Source of the DNA: Saccoglossus kowalevskii | Lineage: Eukaryota > Hemichordata > Enteropneusta > Harrimaniidae | Length of the DNA stretch: 38,063 nucleotides | Direction: 5' to 3' | Assembly: GCF_000003605.2 (NCBI RefSeq) | Contig: NW_003126906.1 | Span: 19,266-57,328, forward strand | In this document: piece after piece, positions 33,901-36,585 of the stretch | Numbering within the stretch: position 1 is the first letter of the stretch | Layout of the letters: each line of letters begins with the position of its first letter | Made by a program: the position numbers and the translations under genes | Notes under the pieces: model-generated | The model's database searches: none | Told to the model about the DNA's origin: nothing | The model's input: only the letters and a program-made list of their open reading frames with translations

Positions 33901-35518
33901 AGCAATTCAAATCTCTGCATTAAATAAACAGTATGTTGGGAAAACTCAGCTGTAGGCACAGACTGAGGTTTTGTCGGAAAGATAATTCATTAACAAGTTA
34001 TACTACAGTATTTGCACTTTTTATGAAAGCACTATATAAAACAAATTGTCTGTTGCATGTACAATTTGGAATTGCGAGGTGGTAGAAATGAACACTGCAT
34101 GTCTGCCAAATTATGAAATTATATGTATTCAGCAGTTTTAAACAAACATAAACAACAGTAAATGCAAAGATAGAAATATATATAAAAGTCATATAAATTG
34201 TGACTGGCGATATACAACTTACTGTTCTTGGCATGTTGTCTACAGTACCAGCCTGTGATACTTCTCCATCTTCTGCTACTTCACCTTCTTCAGGTTTATT
34301 TTCCTCTTCTTTTTTCTCCTCGTCCCTTGCAGTTTCTGAACCCTTGTCATCTTCAGTCGCAGCTCCCTTTTTTCCTTTTTTACCCTTCTTGCCCTTTTCT
34401 GAGTACAAAGAAGGAAAACATTGTAAAATACTATTGTTTATCATAGGTGATGGTCACAATGCAGCAATAACAGCATGTTTCAGACAGTTATTAAAGTCAC
34501 TTACTTGGTTTATCTCCATCTTCAACTGGTGTTTCTGATGGTGTCTCGGGTGGTTGGTCTACACTAGCAGCAGCCTCTGATGGTGCATCTGGTGGATGTT
34601 CTTCTCCACCTTCAATTGATGCCTGTTCACCTTCTGCTTTATTGTCTTCTTCTAGAAGTTCATCTTCTAACTCAGAAGGTTCTATGTCAGATAGAAATAA
34701 ATACATGTTACTTACAAGGACGTATTAATCTTAGAAATTGAAATCAACAAATTATGTTTAAATTTTTAAATTTATGGCAGTAAGTGATTTAGAAATTAGT
34801 TGGTGTATGTTTCAATTTAAAGGATGGTTGTTATTGTTGTAGCCATGTGAATTAAAATGTACCCACAAGAGTATATTGCTGCTGTATTGGACCCACATTG
34901 AATGCATGTAGCGATGATCATCACCCTAATAACTTTAGAAGTGTATATTGTGTACAGCTGTATTTTCTTCCCCATTAAATTACATAACGTAACTGTATAC
35001 ACAAAATACCCATGATCATGGTGTTCATGTACACCTGCCATAGCAATTTATGGATACAACAGGGGATAGACTCACAGTTGGAACAATTCATACTTTATGA
35101 TTTGTAACATGTAAAAATTGTAAAAGTACCAAATTAAAGTGATTAGGAAAACTGCTATCTTCCAATCATTTTGCCTGGCAAAATTGAAATATTTCTAGGA
35201 ATATTACTGTACCAGTGCATGGTGTTTGTTTTGTGTGTTACTGTTATAATTAAGTTTTGGGAAAGAGTTCCTTAAGGCCCCCACAGATTTAGCTTGCTCA
35301 CCTATTTCAACTTCTACTTCAATTTCTTCTTCTTTTAAACACTTGTAGAAAAGGACTGTTGACTCCCCGTCTGCACACGTTTCGTTCAGATATTTTGCAA
35401 GCTCTCGCTCGTGTTCTCCGTCTTCGTCGTTGAGCAGCTCCTCGAATACATCGCTGTCTTCAATATTCAGTGCTGTGTAGACTCTGTCACGCATCCATTC
35501 GATCCTCACGTCATCCAT
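791..35518 (-). CDS. DNAH10: Axonemal dynein heavy chain 10 (inner arm I1/f), 51 exons, 3' part off the window
   Basis: ATP-driven minus-end microtubule motor of motile cilia and flagella; DNAH10 pairs with DNAH2 in inner dynein arm I1/f (family knowledge). The joined exons encode about 3,400 residues: acidic leader (1-190), tail/DHC_N1 (about 200-1000), linker/DHC_N2 (about 1450-1960), AAA1 Walker A GPAGTGKT (2076-2083) and Walker B CFDEF (2126-2130), AAA2 Walker A GPTGGGKS (2357-2364), AAA3 GETGTSKT (2700-2707) with VFMDD (2764-2768), AAA4 GVGGSGKQS (3048-3056) with MVFLFTD (3101-3107), and stalk helix CC1 to the end. Diagnostic DNAH10 stretches include [40 protein letters not shown] and [18 protein letters not shown]. 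Every exon has GT/AG borders and phases chain without a break. The full protein should be near 4,500 residues, so roughly the last quarter is missing at the left edge. The start ATG at 35518 has a good context (AAACATGG). The gene looks intact and functional. Paralogue DNAH2 was considered, but the linker and AAA1 sequence fit DNAH10 better. Confidence 0.95.
889..1853 (-). other. DNAH10 intron 50
   Basis: 965 bp, AT-rich. It holds a run of 13 G (1677-1689) and one TACCGGTA palindrome (1660-1667). I see no exon, RNA gene or recognisable element. Confidence 0.85.
1854..2087 (-). CDS. DNAH10: DNAH10 exon 50 (stalk coiled coil CC1)
   Basis: 78 codons of heptad-like sequence: [40 protein letters not shown]. 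Acceptor TCCTAG|T, donor AAG|GTAGGT, phase 0. Confidence 0.95.
2255..2452 (-). CDS. DNAH10: DNAH10 exon 49 (stalk base)
   Basis: [20 protein letters not shown] followed by [15 protein letters not shown], the run into stalk helix CC1. Acceptor TTTCAG|A, donor CAG|GTTAGT, phase 0. Confidence 0.96.
2737..2979 (-). CDS. DNAH10: DNAH10 exon 48 (AAA4)
   Basis: [20 protein letters not shown] and [20 protein letters not shown], the classic HIVL.MSPVGD and IDW motifs. Acceptor TTACAG|A, donor GAT|GTAAGT, phase 0. Confidence 0.97.
3076..3164 (-). CDS. DNAH10: DNAH10 exon 47 (AAA4)
   Basis: 89 bases: [20 protein letters not shown], then DEKEAIVGQ. Acceptor TTTTTTAAG|GT, donor CAG|GTATGA, phase 0. Confidence 0.94.
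3541..3732 (-). CDS. DNAH10: DNAH10 exon 46 (AAA4 P-loop and Walker B)
   Basis: Completes [19 protein letters not shown] and carries [13 protein letters not shown]. Acceptor ATACAG|GT, donor GAAG|GTGATT, phase 1. Confidence 0.96.
3822..3924. repeat. Short tandem duplication and (TTA)n microsatellite
   Basis: TATACAAACCATA.GGTGTA is present twice in tandem (about 3822-3866), followed by a TTA/ATT triplet run at about 3884-3924. Both lie in the intron between exons 46 and 45. Confidence 0.9.
4205..4334 (-). CDS. DNAH10: DNAH10 exon 45 (AAA4)
   Basis: [20 protein letters not shown] and [13 protein letters not shown]; the AAA4 P-loop is split by the following intron. Acceptor TTGCAG|A, donor TTG|GTAAGT, phase 1. 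Confidence 0.97.
4335..4894 (-). other. DNAH10 intron 44
   Basis: 560 bp of unique-looking AT-rich sequence. No exon, repeat or RNA gene was recognised. Confidence 0.8.
4895..5059 (-). CDS. DNAH10: DNAH10 exon 44 (AAA3/AAA4 boundary)
   Basis: 55 codons: [20 protein letters not shown], then [16 protein letters not shown]. Joined to exon 43 across a 3.96 kb intron, the sequence aligns without a gap to human DNAH10 as recalled. Acceptor TTGTAG|G, donor GAG|GTGAGT, phase 0. Confidence 0.95.
5060..9016 (-). other. DNAH10 intron 43 (largest intron)
   Basis: 3,957 bp. Protein alignment across exons 43 and 44 leaves no room for a missed exon. It contains a fold-back repeat (7810-8259), an AAAT tetranucleotide run near 6513-6535, a CpG-richer patch near 5485-5615 and a lone TTAACACTTTGCCTGCTGAC (7675-7694) resembling a transposon end. 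The remainder is plain AT-rich sequence. Confidence 0.85.
7810..8259. mobile_element. Fold-back (long inverted repeat) element, copy A
   Basis: The left end GTTCCGAACACTAAAGCAGC is mirrored by the right end CTGTTTTGGTGTTTGGAAC. The arms continue inward for roughly 110 bp with diverged but clear pairing, for example CAACATTGCCAGCTTAGTTG on the left against CAACTTAGCTGGCAATGTTG on the right. No coding capacity is seen. Most likely a non-autonomous MITE or fold-back element. Confidence 0.8.
9017..9550 (-). CDS. DNAH10: DNAH10 exon 43 (AAA3)
   Basis: 178 codons starting [16 protein letters not shown]; contains [20 protein letters not shown] and [20 protein letters not shown]. Acceptor TCCTAG|G, donor GAT|GTAAGT, phase 0. 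Confidence 0.98.
9756..9908 (-). CDS. DNAH10: DNAH10 exon 42 (AAA3 Walker B)
   Basis: [20 protein letters not shown] and [20 protein letters not shown]. Acceptor TTGCAG|C, donor CAA|GTAAGT, phase 0. Confidence 0.97.
10089..10216. repeat. Dispersed intronic repeat C, copy 1
   Basis: Shares, in reverse complement, a colinear block with 22550-22680, including AAGCATCAAAATAGTGAAAT, CACTGCCAA and TTCGCTAAAT. Non-coding; class unknown. Confidence 0.75.
10332..10817 (-). CDS. DNAH10: DNAH10 exon 41 (AAA3 Walker A)
   Basis: 162 codons ending with the AAA3 P-loop ([20 protein letters not shown]). Acceptor ATACAG|G, donor CAT|GTAAGT, phase 0. Confidence 0.97.
10853..10884. repeat. Pentanucleotide AGAAT/AGAAC microsatellite
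   Basis: About six AGAAY-type units in the intron between exons 41 and 40. Confidence 0.85.
10960..11217 (-). CDS. DNAH10: DNAH10 exon 40 (AAA2)
   Basis: [20 protein letters not shown] and [11 protein letters not shown]; the [12 protein letters not shown] motif is universal in dyneins. Acceptor CTCTAG|G, donor TTG|GTAAGT, phase 0. Confidence 0.97.
11311..11605 (-). CDS. DNAH10: DNAH10 exon 39 (AAA2)
   Basis: [20 protein letters not shown] then [18 protein letters not shown]2 Walker B region and sensor. Acceptor TTTCAG|A, donor GAG|GTGAGG, phase 0. Confidence 0.97.
11872..11990 (-). CDS. DNAH10: DNAH10 exon 38 (AAA2 Walker A)
   Basis: [20 protein letters not shown] contains the AAA2 P-loop. 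Acceptor AATAG|G, donor CAAG|GTAAGA, phase 2. Short, but homology is unambiguous. Confidence 0.97.
12407..12598 (-). CDS. DNAH10: DNAH10 exon 37 (AAA1/AAA2 boundary)
   Basis: [20 protein letters not shown] and [20 protein letters not shown]. Acceptor TTTCAG|G, donor CAG|GTGAGC, phase 0. Confidence 0.97.
12695..12841 (-). CDS. DNAH10: DNAH10 exon 36 (AAA1)
   Basis: 49 codons with [20 protein letters not shown]. Acceptor AATAG|G, donor GAG|GTAGGT, phase 0. Confidence 0.97.
13105..13293 (-). CDS. DNAH10: DNAH10 exon 35 (AAA1 sensor region)
   Basis: [20 protein letters not shown], then [20 protein letters not shown]. The [14 protein letters not shown] block is the AAA1 sensor 1 area. Acceptor GATTAG|T, donor AAG|GTGAGT, phase 0. 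Confidence 0.98.
13450..14238. mobile_element. Candidate non-autonomous element with GTCCCCGTT inverted ends
   Basis: AGTCCCCGTT at 13450-13459 is the inverse of AACGGGGACT at 14229-14238. Between them lie diverged short repeats of a block containing CCTAACATG, ATGTGCCAAATT.GAATGAAAA and a CGGACGGA-rich tract (about 14131-14189). There is no open frame of interest. It could be a MITE-like element or a composite repeat. Confidence 0.5.
13908..14373. repeat. Direct duplication, copy 1 (466 bp)
   Basis: Starts CATGTATCCTAACATG and ends GCATCAGTAGA. Includes the GACGGACG-rich tract, a hairpin (about 14205-14236) and about 135 bp of flank beyond GGGGACT. Copy 2 follows after 23 bp. Confidence 0.93.
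14397..14838. repeat. Direct duplication, copy 2 (442 bp)
   Basis: Nearly identical to 13908-14373, with a shorter GGACGG tract and several substitutions. Its hairpin (14668-14702) is better preserved: AGTCCCC.TTTTCGGAC, loop TTT, GTCCGAACGGGGACT. Ends GCATCAGTAGA like copy 1. Confidence 0.93.
14927..15079 (-). CDS. DNAH10: DNAH10 exon 34 (AAA1 Walker B)
   Basis: [20 protein letters not shown]: catalytic Asp-Glu present. The residue usually Ala (GLAQCGAWG) is Cys here. Acceptor TCATAG|G, donor CAG|GTAAGT, phase 0. Confidence 0.97.
15181..15315 (-). CDS. DNAH10: DNAH10 exon 33 (AAA1 Walker A)
   Basis: Contains [20 protein letters not shown], the catalytic P-loop of the main ATPase site. Acceptor CTGTAG|G, donor AAA|GTAAGT, phase 0. 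Confidence 0.98.
15568..15751 (-). CDS. DNAH10: DNAH10 exon 32 (linker/AAA1 boundary)
   Basis: [20 protein letters not shown] and [18 protein letters not shown], the invariant lead-in to AAA1. Acceptor TTACAG|T completes a Ser codon; donor CAG|GTCAGC, phase 0. Confidence 0.97.
15845..15945 (-). CDS. DNAH10: DNAH10 exon 31 (linker end)
   Basis: [20 protein letters not shown] then [13 protein letters not shown]. Acceptor GTGTAG|G, donor ACAG|GTAAAT, phase 2. Too short for an ORF scan but well conserved. Confidence 0.95.
16503..16671 (-). CDS. DNAH10: DNAH10 exon 30 (linker)
   Basis: [20 protein letters not shown] then TWEVEDVF, a hallmark of the DNAH10 group. Acceptor ATCAG|A completes an Arg codon; donor CAG|GTAAAG, phase 0. 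Confidence 0.96.
16991..17220 (-). CDS. DNAH10: DNAH10 exon 29 (linker)
   Basis: [16 protein letters not shown] and [20 protein letters not shown]. Acceptor TTCTAG|A, donor CAAG|GTGTGT, phase 2. Confidence 0.96.
17492..17725 (-). CDS. DNAH10: DNAH10 exon 28 (linker)
   Basis: 78 codons with [20 protein letters not shown] and [20 protein letters not shown]. Acceptor TTTCAG|A, donor AAG|GTAACA, phase 0. Confidence 0.97.
17938..18060 (-). CDS. DNAH10: DNAH10 exon 27 (linker signature)
   Basis: 41 codons carrying [20 protein letters not shown] then [13 protein letters not shown], the most diagnostic linker motif. Acceptor TTATAG|A, donor AAG|GTAGGT, phase 0. Confidence 0.97.
18285..18518 (-). 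CDS. DNAH10: DNAH10 exon 26 (linker)
   Basis: 78 codons with [20 protein letters not shown] and [20 protein letters not shown]. Acceptor CACAG|G, donor GAG|GTATGT, phase 0. Confidence 0.96.
18815..18971 (-). CDS. DNAH10: DNAH10 exon 25 (linker)
   Basis: Residues 1587-1639: [13 protein letters not shown] and [20 protein letters not shown]. Acceptor CATAG|C completes an Arg codon; donor AAG|GTAATA, phase 0. Confidence 0.95.
19158..19369 (-). CDS. DNAH10: DNAH10 exon 24 (linker)
   Basis: [20 protein letters not shown] to [13 protein letters not shown]. Acceptor TTACAG|G, donor GCG|GTAAGT, phase 2. Confidence 0.95.
19581..19759 (-). CDS. DNAH10: DNAH10 exon 23 (tail to linker)
   Basis: Residues 1457-1516 with [20 protein letters not shown], a motif marking the start of the DHC_N2 linker. 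Acceptor TTACAG|GA, donor AAG|GTGAGT, phase 0. Confidence 0.95.
20294..20396 (-). CDS. DNAH10: DNAH10 exon 22 (tail)
   Basis: 103 bases: [20 protein letters not shown], then [13 protein letters not shown]. Acceptor TTATAG|A, donor AAAG|GTGCGT, phase 1. Confidence 0.92.
20550..20921. mobile_element. Fold-back element, copy B, opposite orientation to copy A
   Basis: The reverse complement of 7810-8259 aligns along this stretch: TTAGAATAAG, CCAAACCAACCT, GTGGGGGA, GTTGAATATAAA, ATTGTCTTT.AATTTATT and CAAACAAAATG all occur in the same order. The right end (TGATGCTGTTTTGGTGTAAC) matches the copy A terminus. Boundaries are approximate, and copy B is more degraded. Confidence 0.75.
21281..21556 (-). 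CDS. DNAH10: DNAH10 exon 21 (tail)
   Basis: 92 codons with [20 protein letters not shown] and [19 protein letters not shown]. Acceptor TCTTAG|C, donor GAG|GTAAAC, phase 0. Confidence 0.94.
21812..21871 (-). CDS. DNAH10: DNAH10 exon 20, candidate 60-nt cassette exon
   Basis: Would add 20 residues ([20 protein letters not shown]) between exons 19 and 21. Phase 0 at both ends, open in frame, and more GC-rich than its surroundings. Acceptor (TTCAAAG|G) has a poor pyrimidine tract and donor (AAG|GTGACC) is weak. Direct joining of exons 19 and 21 aligns without a gap to human DNAH10 as I remember it, so this may be alternative, lineage-specific or false. Confidence 0.4.
22215..22379 (-). CDS. DNAH10: DNAH10 exon 19 (tail)
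   Basis: 55 codons; ends [20 protein letters not shown] plus ELE. Acceptor TTTCAG|G, donor GAG|GTATAT, phase 0. Confidence 0.93.
22550..22680. repeat. Dispersed intronic repeat C, copy 2 (reverse)
   Basis: Contains ATTTCACTATTTTGATGCTC, the reverse complement of the core at about 10190-10211, plus matching flanks out to TTTAGCGGATTTTAC. Overall similarity is roughly 70-75% by eye. Confidence 0.75.
22933..23254 (-). CDS. DNAH10: DNAH10 exon 18 (tail)
   Basis: Residues 1148-1255, with [40 protein letters not shown] and [16 protein letters not shown]. Acceptor CTACAG|A completes a Gly codon; donor GAG|GTAAAT, phase 0. Confidence 0.95.
23782..23942 (-). CDS. DNAH10: DNAH10 exon 17 (tail)
   Basis: 161 bases; [13 protein letters not shown] to [10 protein letters not shown]. 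Acceptor TTACAG|C, donor AAGG|GTAAGT, phase 2. Confidence 0.92.
24210..24398 (-). CDS. DNAH10: DNAH10 exon 16 (tail)
   Basis: 63 codons with [20 protein letters not shown] and [20 protein letters not shown], clear DNAH10 sequence. Acceptor ATCCAG|G, donor AAG|GTAAGC, phase 0. Confidence 0.95.
24847..24987 (-). CDS. DNAH10: DNAH10 exon 15 (tail)
   Basis: 47 codons: [20 protein letters not shown] and [16 protein letters not shown]. Acceptor ATCTAG|G, donor AAG|GTATGG, phase 0. Confidence 0.92.
25041..25157. repeat. Inverted repeat with about 27-30 bp arms
   Basis: GAGGTTACCGCAAAGTATGC (from 25043) pairs with GCATACTTTGCGGTATCCTC (from 25133). The loop is about 65 bp. A diverged right-arm-like block lies near 24615-24665 (GTACTGTTCGAGTGCAAACT). 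Confidence 0.8.
26151..26350. mobile_element. TTAA-flanked miniature inverted-repeat element, piggyBac-like
   Basis: The left end TTAACCTTTTGAGTGCTG and the right end, inverted, TTAACCCTTTGACTGCCA agree at 14 or more of 18 positions. TTAA duplications and CCCTTTG-type ends are typical of piggyBac-derived MITEs (family knowledge). 200 bp, A-rich centre, no ORF. Confidence 0.7.
26496..26609 (-). CDS. DNAH10: DNAH10 exon 14 (tail)
   Basis: 38 codons with [20 protein letters not shown], a near-invariant dynein tail motif. Acceptor TTACAG|A, donor CAG|GTTTGT, phase 0. Confidence 0.95.
26737..26823 (-). CDS. DNAH10: DNAH10 exon 13 (tail)
   Basis: 29 codons: [19 protein letters not shown] then [10 protein letters not shown]. 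Acceptor TTATAG|G, donor GAG|GTGAGT, phase 0. Confidence 0.92.
27129..27250 (-). CDS. DNAH10: DNAH10 exon 12 (tail)
   Basis: Residues 877-917, with [20 protein letters not shown] and [17 protein letters not shown], strongly conserved. Acceptor TTTCAG|CT takes phase 1; donor CAG|GTTAGT, phase 0. Confidence 0.95.
27251..28431 (-). other. DNAH10 intron 11
   Basis: 1,181 bp between exon 12 and the microexon. Apart from the TTAA element at 27462-27606 I see no conserved feature; short open frames are not gene-like. Confidence 0.75.
27462..27606. mobile_element. Second TTAA-flanked miniature element
   Basis: TTAAGGTAGTTCGCTGCC at the left is mirrored by GTAGCAAACTACCTTAA at the right, about 145 bp in all. 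Ends differ from 26151-26350, so it is probably a different family. Confidence 0.6.
28432..28467 (-). CDS. DNAH10: DNAH10 exon 11, candidate 36-nt microexon
   Basis: Adds 12 residues (about [11 protein letters not shown] plus split codons) inside the variable tail loop. Acceptor TTGTATAG|AA, donor GAAG|GTAAAG; both ends are phase 1, so exon 10 can also join exon 12 directly in frame. No homology supports it; the evidence is splice sites and phase only. Confidence 0.6.
28468..29830 (-). other. DNAH10 intron 10 with a possible extra cassette exon
   Basis: 1,363 bp. A 75-nt open block at 29299-29373 with AG/GT borders could be an alternative exon. A 9-G run lies near 29646-29654. No other feature is seen. 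Confidence 0.6.
29831..30062 (-). CDS. DNAH10: DNAH10 exon 10 (tail, ends in variable loop)
   Basis: Residues 788-864. The first half ([20 protein letters not shown]) matches DNAH10; the second half ([20 protein letters not shown]) is low complexity and unconserved. Acceptor TCTAG|G, donor CAG|GTATGT, phase 1. Confidence 0.9.
30213..30224. repeat. Poly-C run (12)
   Basis: Homopolymer in the intron between exons 10 and 9. With 13 G at 1677, 9 G near 29646 and 12 C near 37363 it is one of four long G/C runs in otherwise AT-rich DNA. Confidence 0.9.
30732..30908 (-). CDS. DNAH10: DNAH10 exon 9 (tail)
   Basis: 59 codons with [20 protein letters not shown], the conserved tail motif PPVAGAI.WER. 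Acceptor TGCAG|G, donor CAG|GTATGT, phase 0. Confidence 0.95.
31133..31381 (-). CDS. DNAH10: DNAH10 exon 8 (tail)
   Basis: 83 codons starting [16 protein letters not shown], a helical tail segment common to dynein heavy chains. Acceptor TTTTAG|G, donor GAG|GTAATT, phase 0. Confidence 0.9.
31796..31912 (-). CDS. DNAH10: DNAH10 exon 7 (tail)
   Basis: 39 codons: [20 protein letters not shown] followed by [19 protein letters not shown]. Acceptor TTGTAG|G, donor GAA|GTGAGT, phase 0. Confidence 0.92.
32098..32296 (-). CDS. DNAH10: DNAH10 exon 6 (tail)
   Basis: Residues 540-606, with [20 protein letters not shown] and [13 protein letters not shown], very well conserved in DNAH10. Acceptor TCCAG|A completes the split Lys codon; donor CAG|GTATGC, phase 0. 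Confidence 0.93.
32619..33442 (-). CDS. DNAH10: DNAH10 exon 5 (DHC_N1 tail, largest exon)
   Basis: 824 bases, residues 266-540. Starts [12 protein letters not shown]; carries [40 protein letters not shown] and [20 protein letters not shown], hallmarks of the dynein tail assembly region. A Ser/Thr/Gln-rich loop lies near its start. Donor TTCAA|GTAAGA, phase 2. Confidence 0.95.
33598..33822 (-). CDS. DNAH10: DNAH10 exon 4 (tail start)
   Basis: 75 codons in phase 0. [19 protein letters not shown] and [16 protein letters not shown] follow the pattern of the human DNAH10 N-terminus (LPEE..NVVFFLRNT, IMPETLEYGII; from memory). Acceptor TATAG|AA, donor CAG|GTTTGT. Confidence 0.88.
34223..34398 (-). 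CDS. DNAH10: DNAH10 exon 3 (Lys/Gly then acidic repeat)
   Basis: Residues 132-190. Opens with a GKK triplet repeat and continues with an acidic Glu-rich tract. Acceptor ACTCAG|AA, donor AACA|GTAAGT, ends in phase 0. Probably disordered and extends the tail N-terminus. Confidence 0.75.
34505..34681 (-). CDS. DNAH10: DNAH10 exon 2 (acidic Pro/Glu-rich linker)
   Basis: Residues 73-131, low complexity, rich in Glu, Pro, Ser and Ala ([20 protein letters not shown] onward). Acceptor CATAG|AA, donor CCAA|GTAAGT, phase 1 to 1. This leader is not conserved in detail between animals, so support comes mainly from splice sites and frame. Confidence 0.75.
34682..35301 (-). other. DNAH10 intron 1
   Basis: 620 bp, AT-rich, no repeat or exon recognised. 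First introns often hold enhancers, but nothing specific is visible. Confidence 0.8.
35302..35518 (-). CDS. DNAH10: DNAH10 exon 1 (start codon, acidic N-terminus)
   Basis: Encodes residues 1-72, beginning [17 protein letters not shown] and ending in a run of alternating Glu/Val. Donor G|GTGAGC at 35296-35301; phase 1. An upstream 5' UTR intron cannot be excluded. Confidence 0.85.
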
Positions 35519-35884
35519 GTTTGCTCTTGGAACTGCTATTATAACATAATATTATGAATGCCAAAAAAAAATTTACAGGTTCAACATATACAGAAAGTGA
35601 GCCAATCCAAGAATGCACGATATCGTTCAGCTGCACGGCCACACAACTGCTAACCTTTTTCTACATCCACATAACACATATAAAGAAAATAGTTCTTTTT
35701 CCAAAAAAAATAATTATATCATACCGAATAAAGTATATAATTGTTTGAGAGCAACTAATAAAATTTATTCAGTGAAATTATATTGAATGTGCGCTTCAAC
35801 TTATTAAATATTGGTGTTTTGGCGTAGTGATACACTGACAATATCAAATGATAAGGCCTCGGTTAGTGTTCGCGACAGGGACGT

Positions 35885-35897
35885 GTTGCTAGGGGAC
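35885..35897 (+). promoter_or_regulatory. RFX X-box-like motif
   Basis: GTTGCT-A-GGGGAC fits the degenerate X-box RYYNYY N1-3 RRNRAC at every constrained position. RFX factors drive ciliary genes through X-boxes near the start, and this one lies 367 bp upstream of the DNAH10 ATG. The degenerate consensus occurs by chance about once per kilobase, so the support is modest. Confidence 0.35.
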
Positions 35898-35904
35898 GAT
35901 TTCG

Positions 35905-35910
35905 GTAAGT
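35905..35910 (+). other. Candidate 5' UTR splice donor of the deltex-like gene
   Basis: TTCG|GTAAGT is a strong donor on the plus strand at the edge of the CpG-richer block. Possible acceptors before the coding exon are TTTTCAG at about 36097 and GATTTGTAG at about 36236. This suggests a non-coding first exon ending at 35904. Inference only. Confidence 0.35.
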
Positions 35911-36362
35911 TATATGTTTTTAGTATCTGAAGTATATTGGTTATTTGATTATATTTTGTTATTGATGATCATAGTGATATTTATTTCTAGATTTGTGGTT
36001 ATTACTATTATTTTTTCCATTTTCCCAGGGTCCTTTGCCTTTATTTATTTACCTCAAAGTCACGTGGTTTGTCGGTAGATCTTTGTTTATTTTCAGGCAT
36101 TTGTCATTTTAAAAAGGGGTGCATGAGTATGAATGATACACACGACGTTGGACATGTCATTATTTCTCTTCTGATATAATGAATATTTTATTAAAAATGT
36201 ATTATTTAATTAAAGTTTTGTAAATATGATTTGTAGGTCACGACAACACAATCAAGACAAAGTAATAATTGGGATGTGCAAGGCCACCTCCCTATACATT
36301 AATAGTCAATTCCTGACCTGTCGCAAGGAATCCCCTCAGTGTATCGATTTTTGTACAGAAAG

Positions 36363-36585
36363 ATGGCGACAAGCACTGTCGTCGTTGAACCGGCCTTTCC
36401 TCCCATAGTTGTCTGGGAATGGTTCAACGACCACGGCAGATGGAGACCATACGAACCGATAATCGTACTGGAATTAGAAAAAAGATTTCTTAAAGGCGGT
36501 AACTTCACTCTGGGAGATGTTGAGTCAAAGCTTTCGTGTTATGTTGTTAGTTTCAGCAGTATGCAGCAAATAAGCAAAACCACAA
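36363..36585 (+). CDS. DTX: Deltex-like E3 ubiquitin ligase, first coding exon (WWE domain), partial
   Basis: Encodes 74 complete codons from ATG 36363 (MATSTVVVEPAFPPIVVWEW). Residues about 15-74 fit the first WWE domain of deltex proteins: VVWEWFNDHGRWRPYEP, then LELEKRF, LGDVESKLSCYVVSFSSMQQ. In deltex, tandem WWE domains bind Notch ankyrin repeats and ADP-ribose-type ligands, while a distal RING-DTC region ubiquitinates targets (family knowledge). The donor ACAA|GTAAGT at 36586 ends the exon in phase 1. The second WWE half and the RING are not seen before the right edge, so only the extreme N-terminus is here. Another WWE protein is possible, but the WEW.N.H.RWRPY pattern and N-terminal position favour DTX1/2/4 type. 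Confidence 0.82.

Larger units (their letters stand above)
35519..36362. promoter_or_regulatory. Shared head-to-head promoter region of DNAH10 and deltex-like gene
   Basis: 844 bp separate the two divergent start codons. The middle (about 35860-35905) is richer in CpG than the flanks (CGGTTAGTGTTCGCGACAGG), as expected around transcription starts. No convincing TATA box was seen on either side. The arrangement suggests a bidirectional promoter; this is inferred from geometry only. Confidence 0.55.

Noticed and set aside
36339-36362. Upstream GTG extension of the deltex-like exon
   Set aside because: A eukaryotic start at GTG is unlikely; ATG at 36363 is followed directly by the expected N-terminal sequence of the WWE protein.
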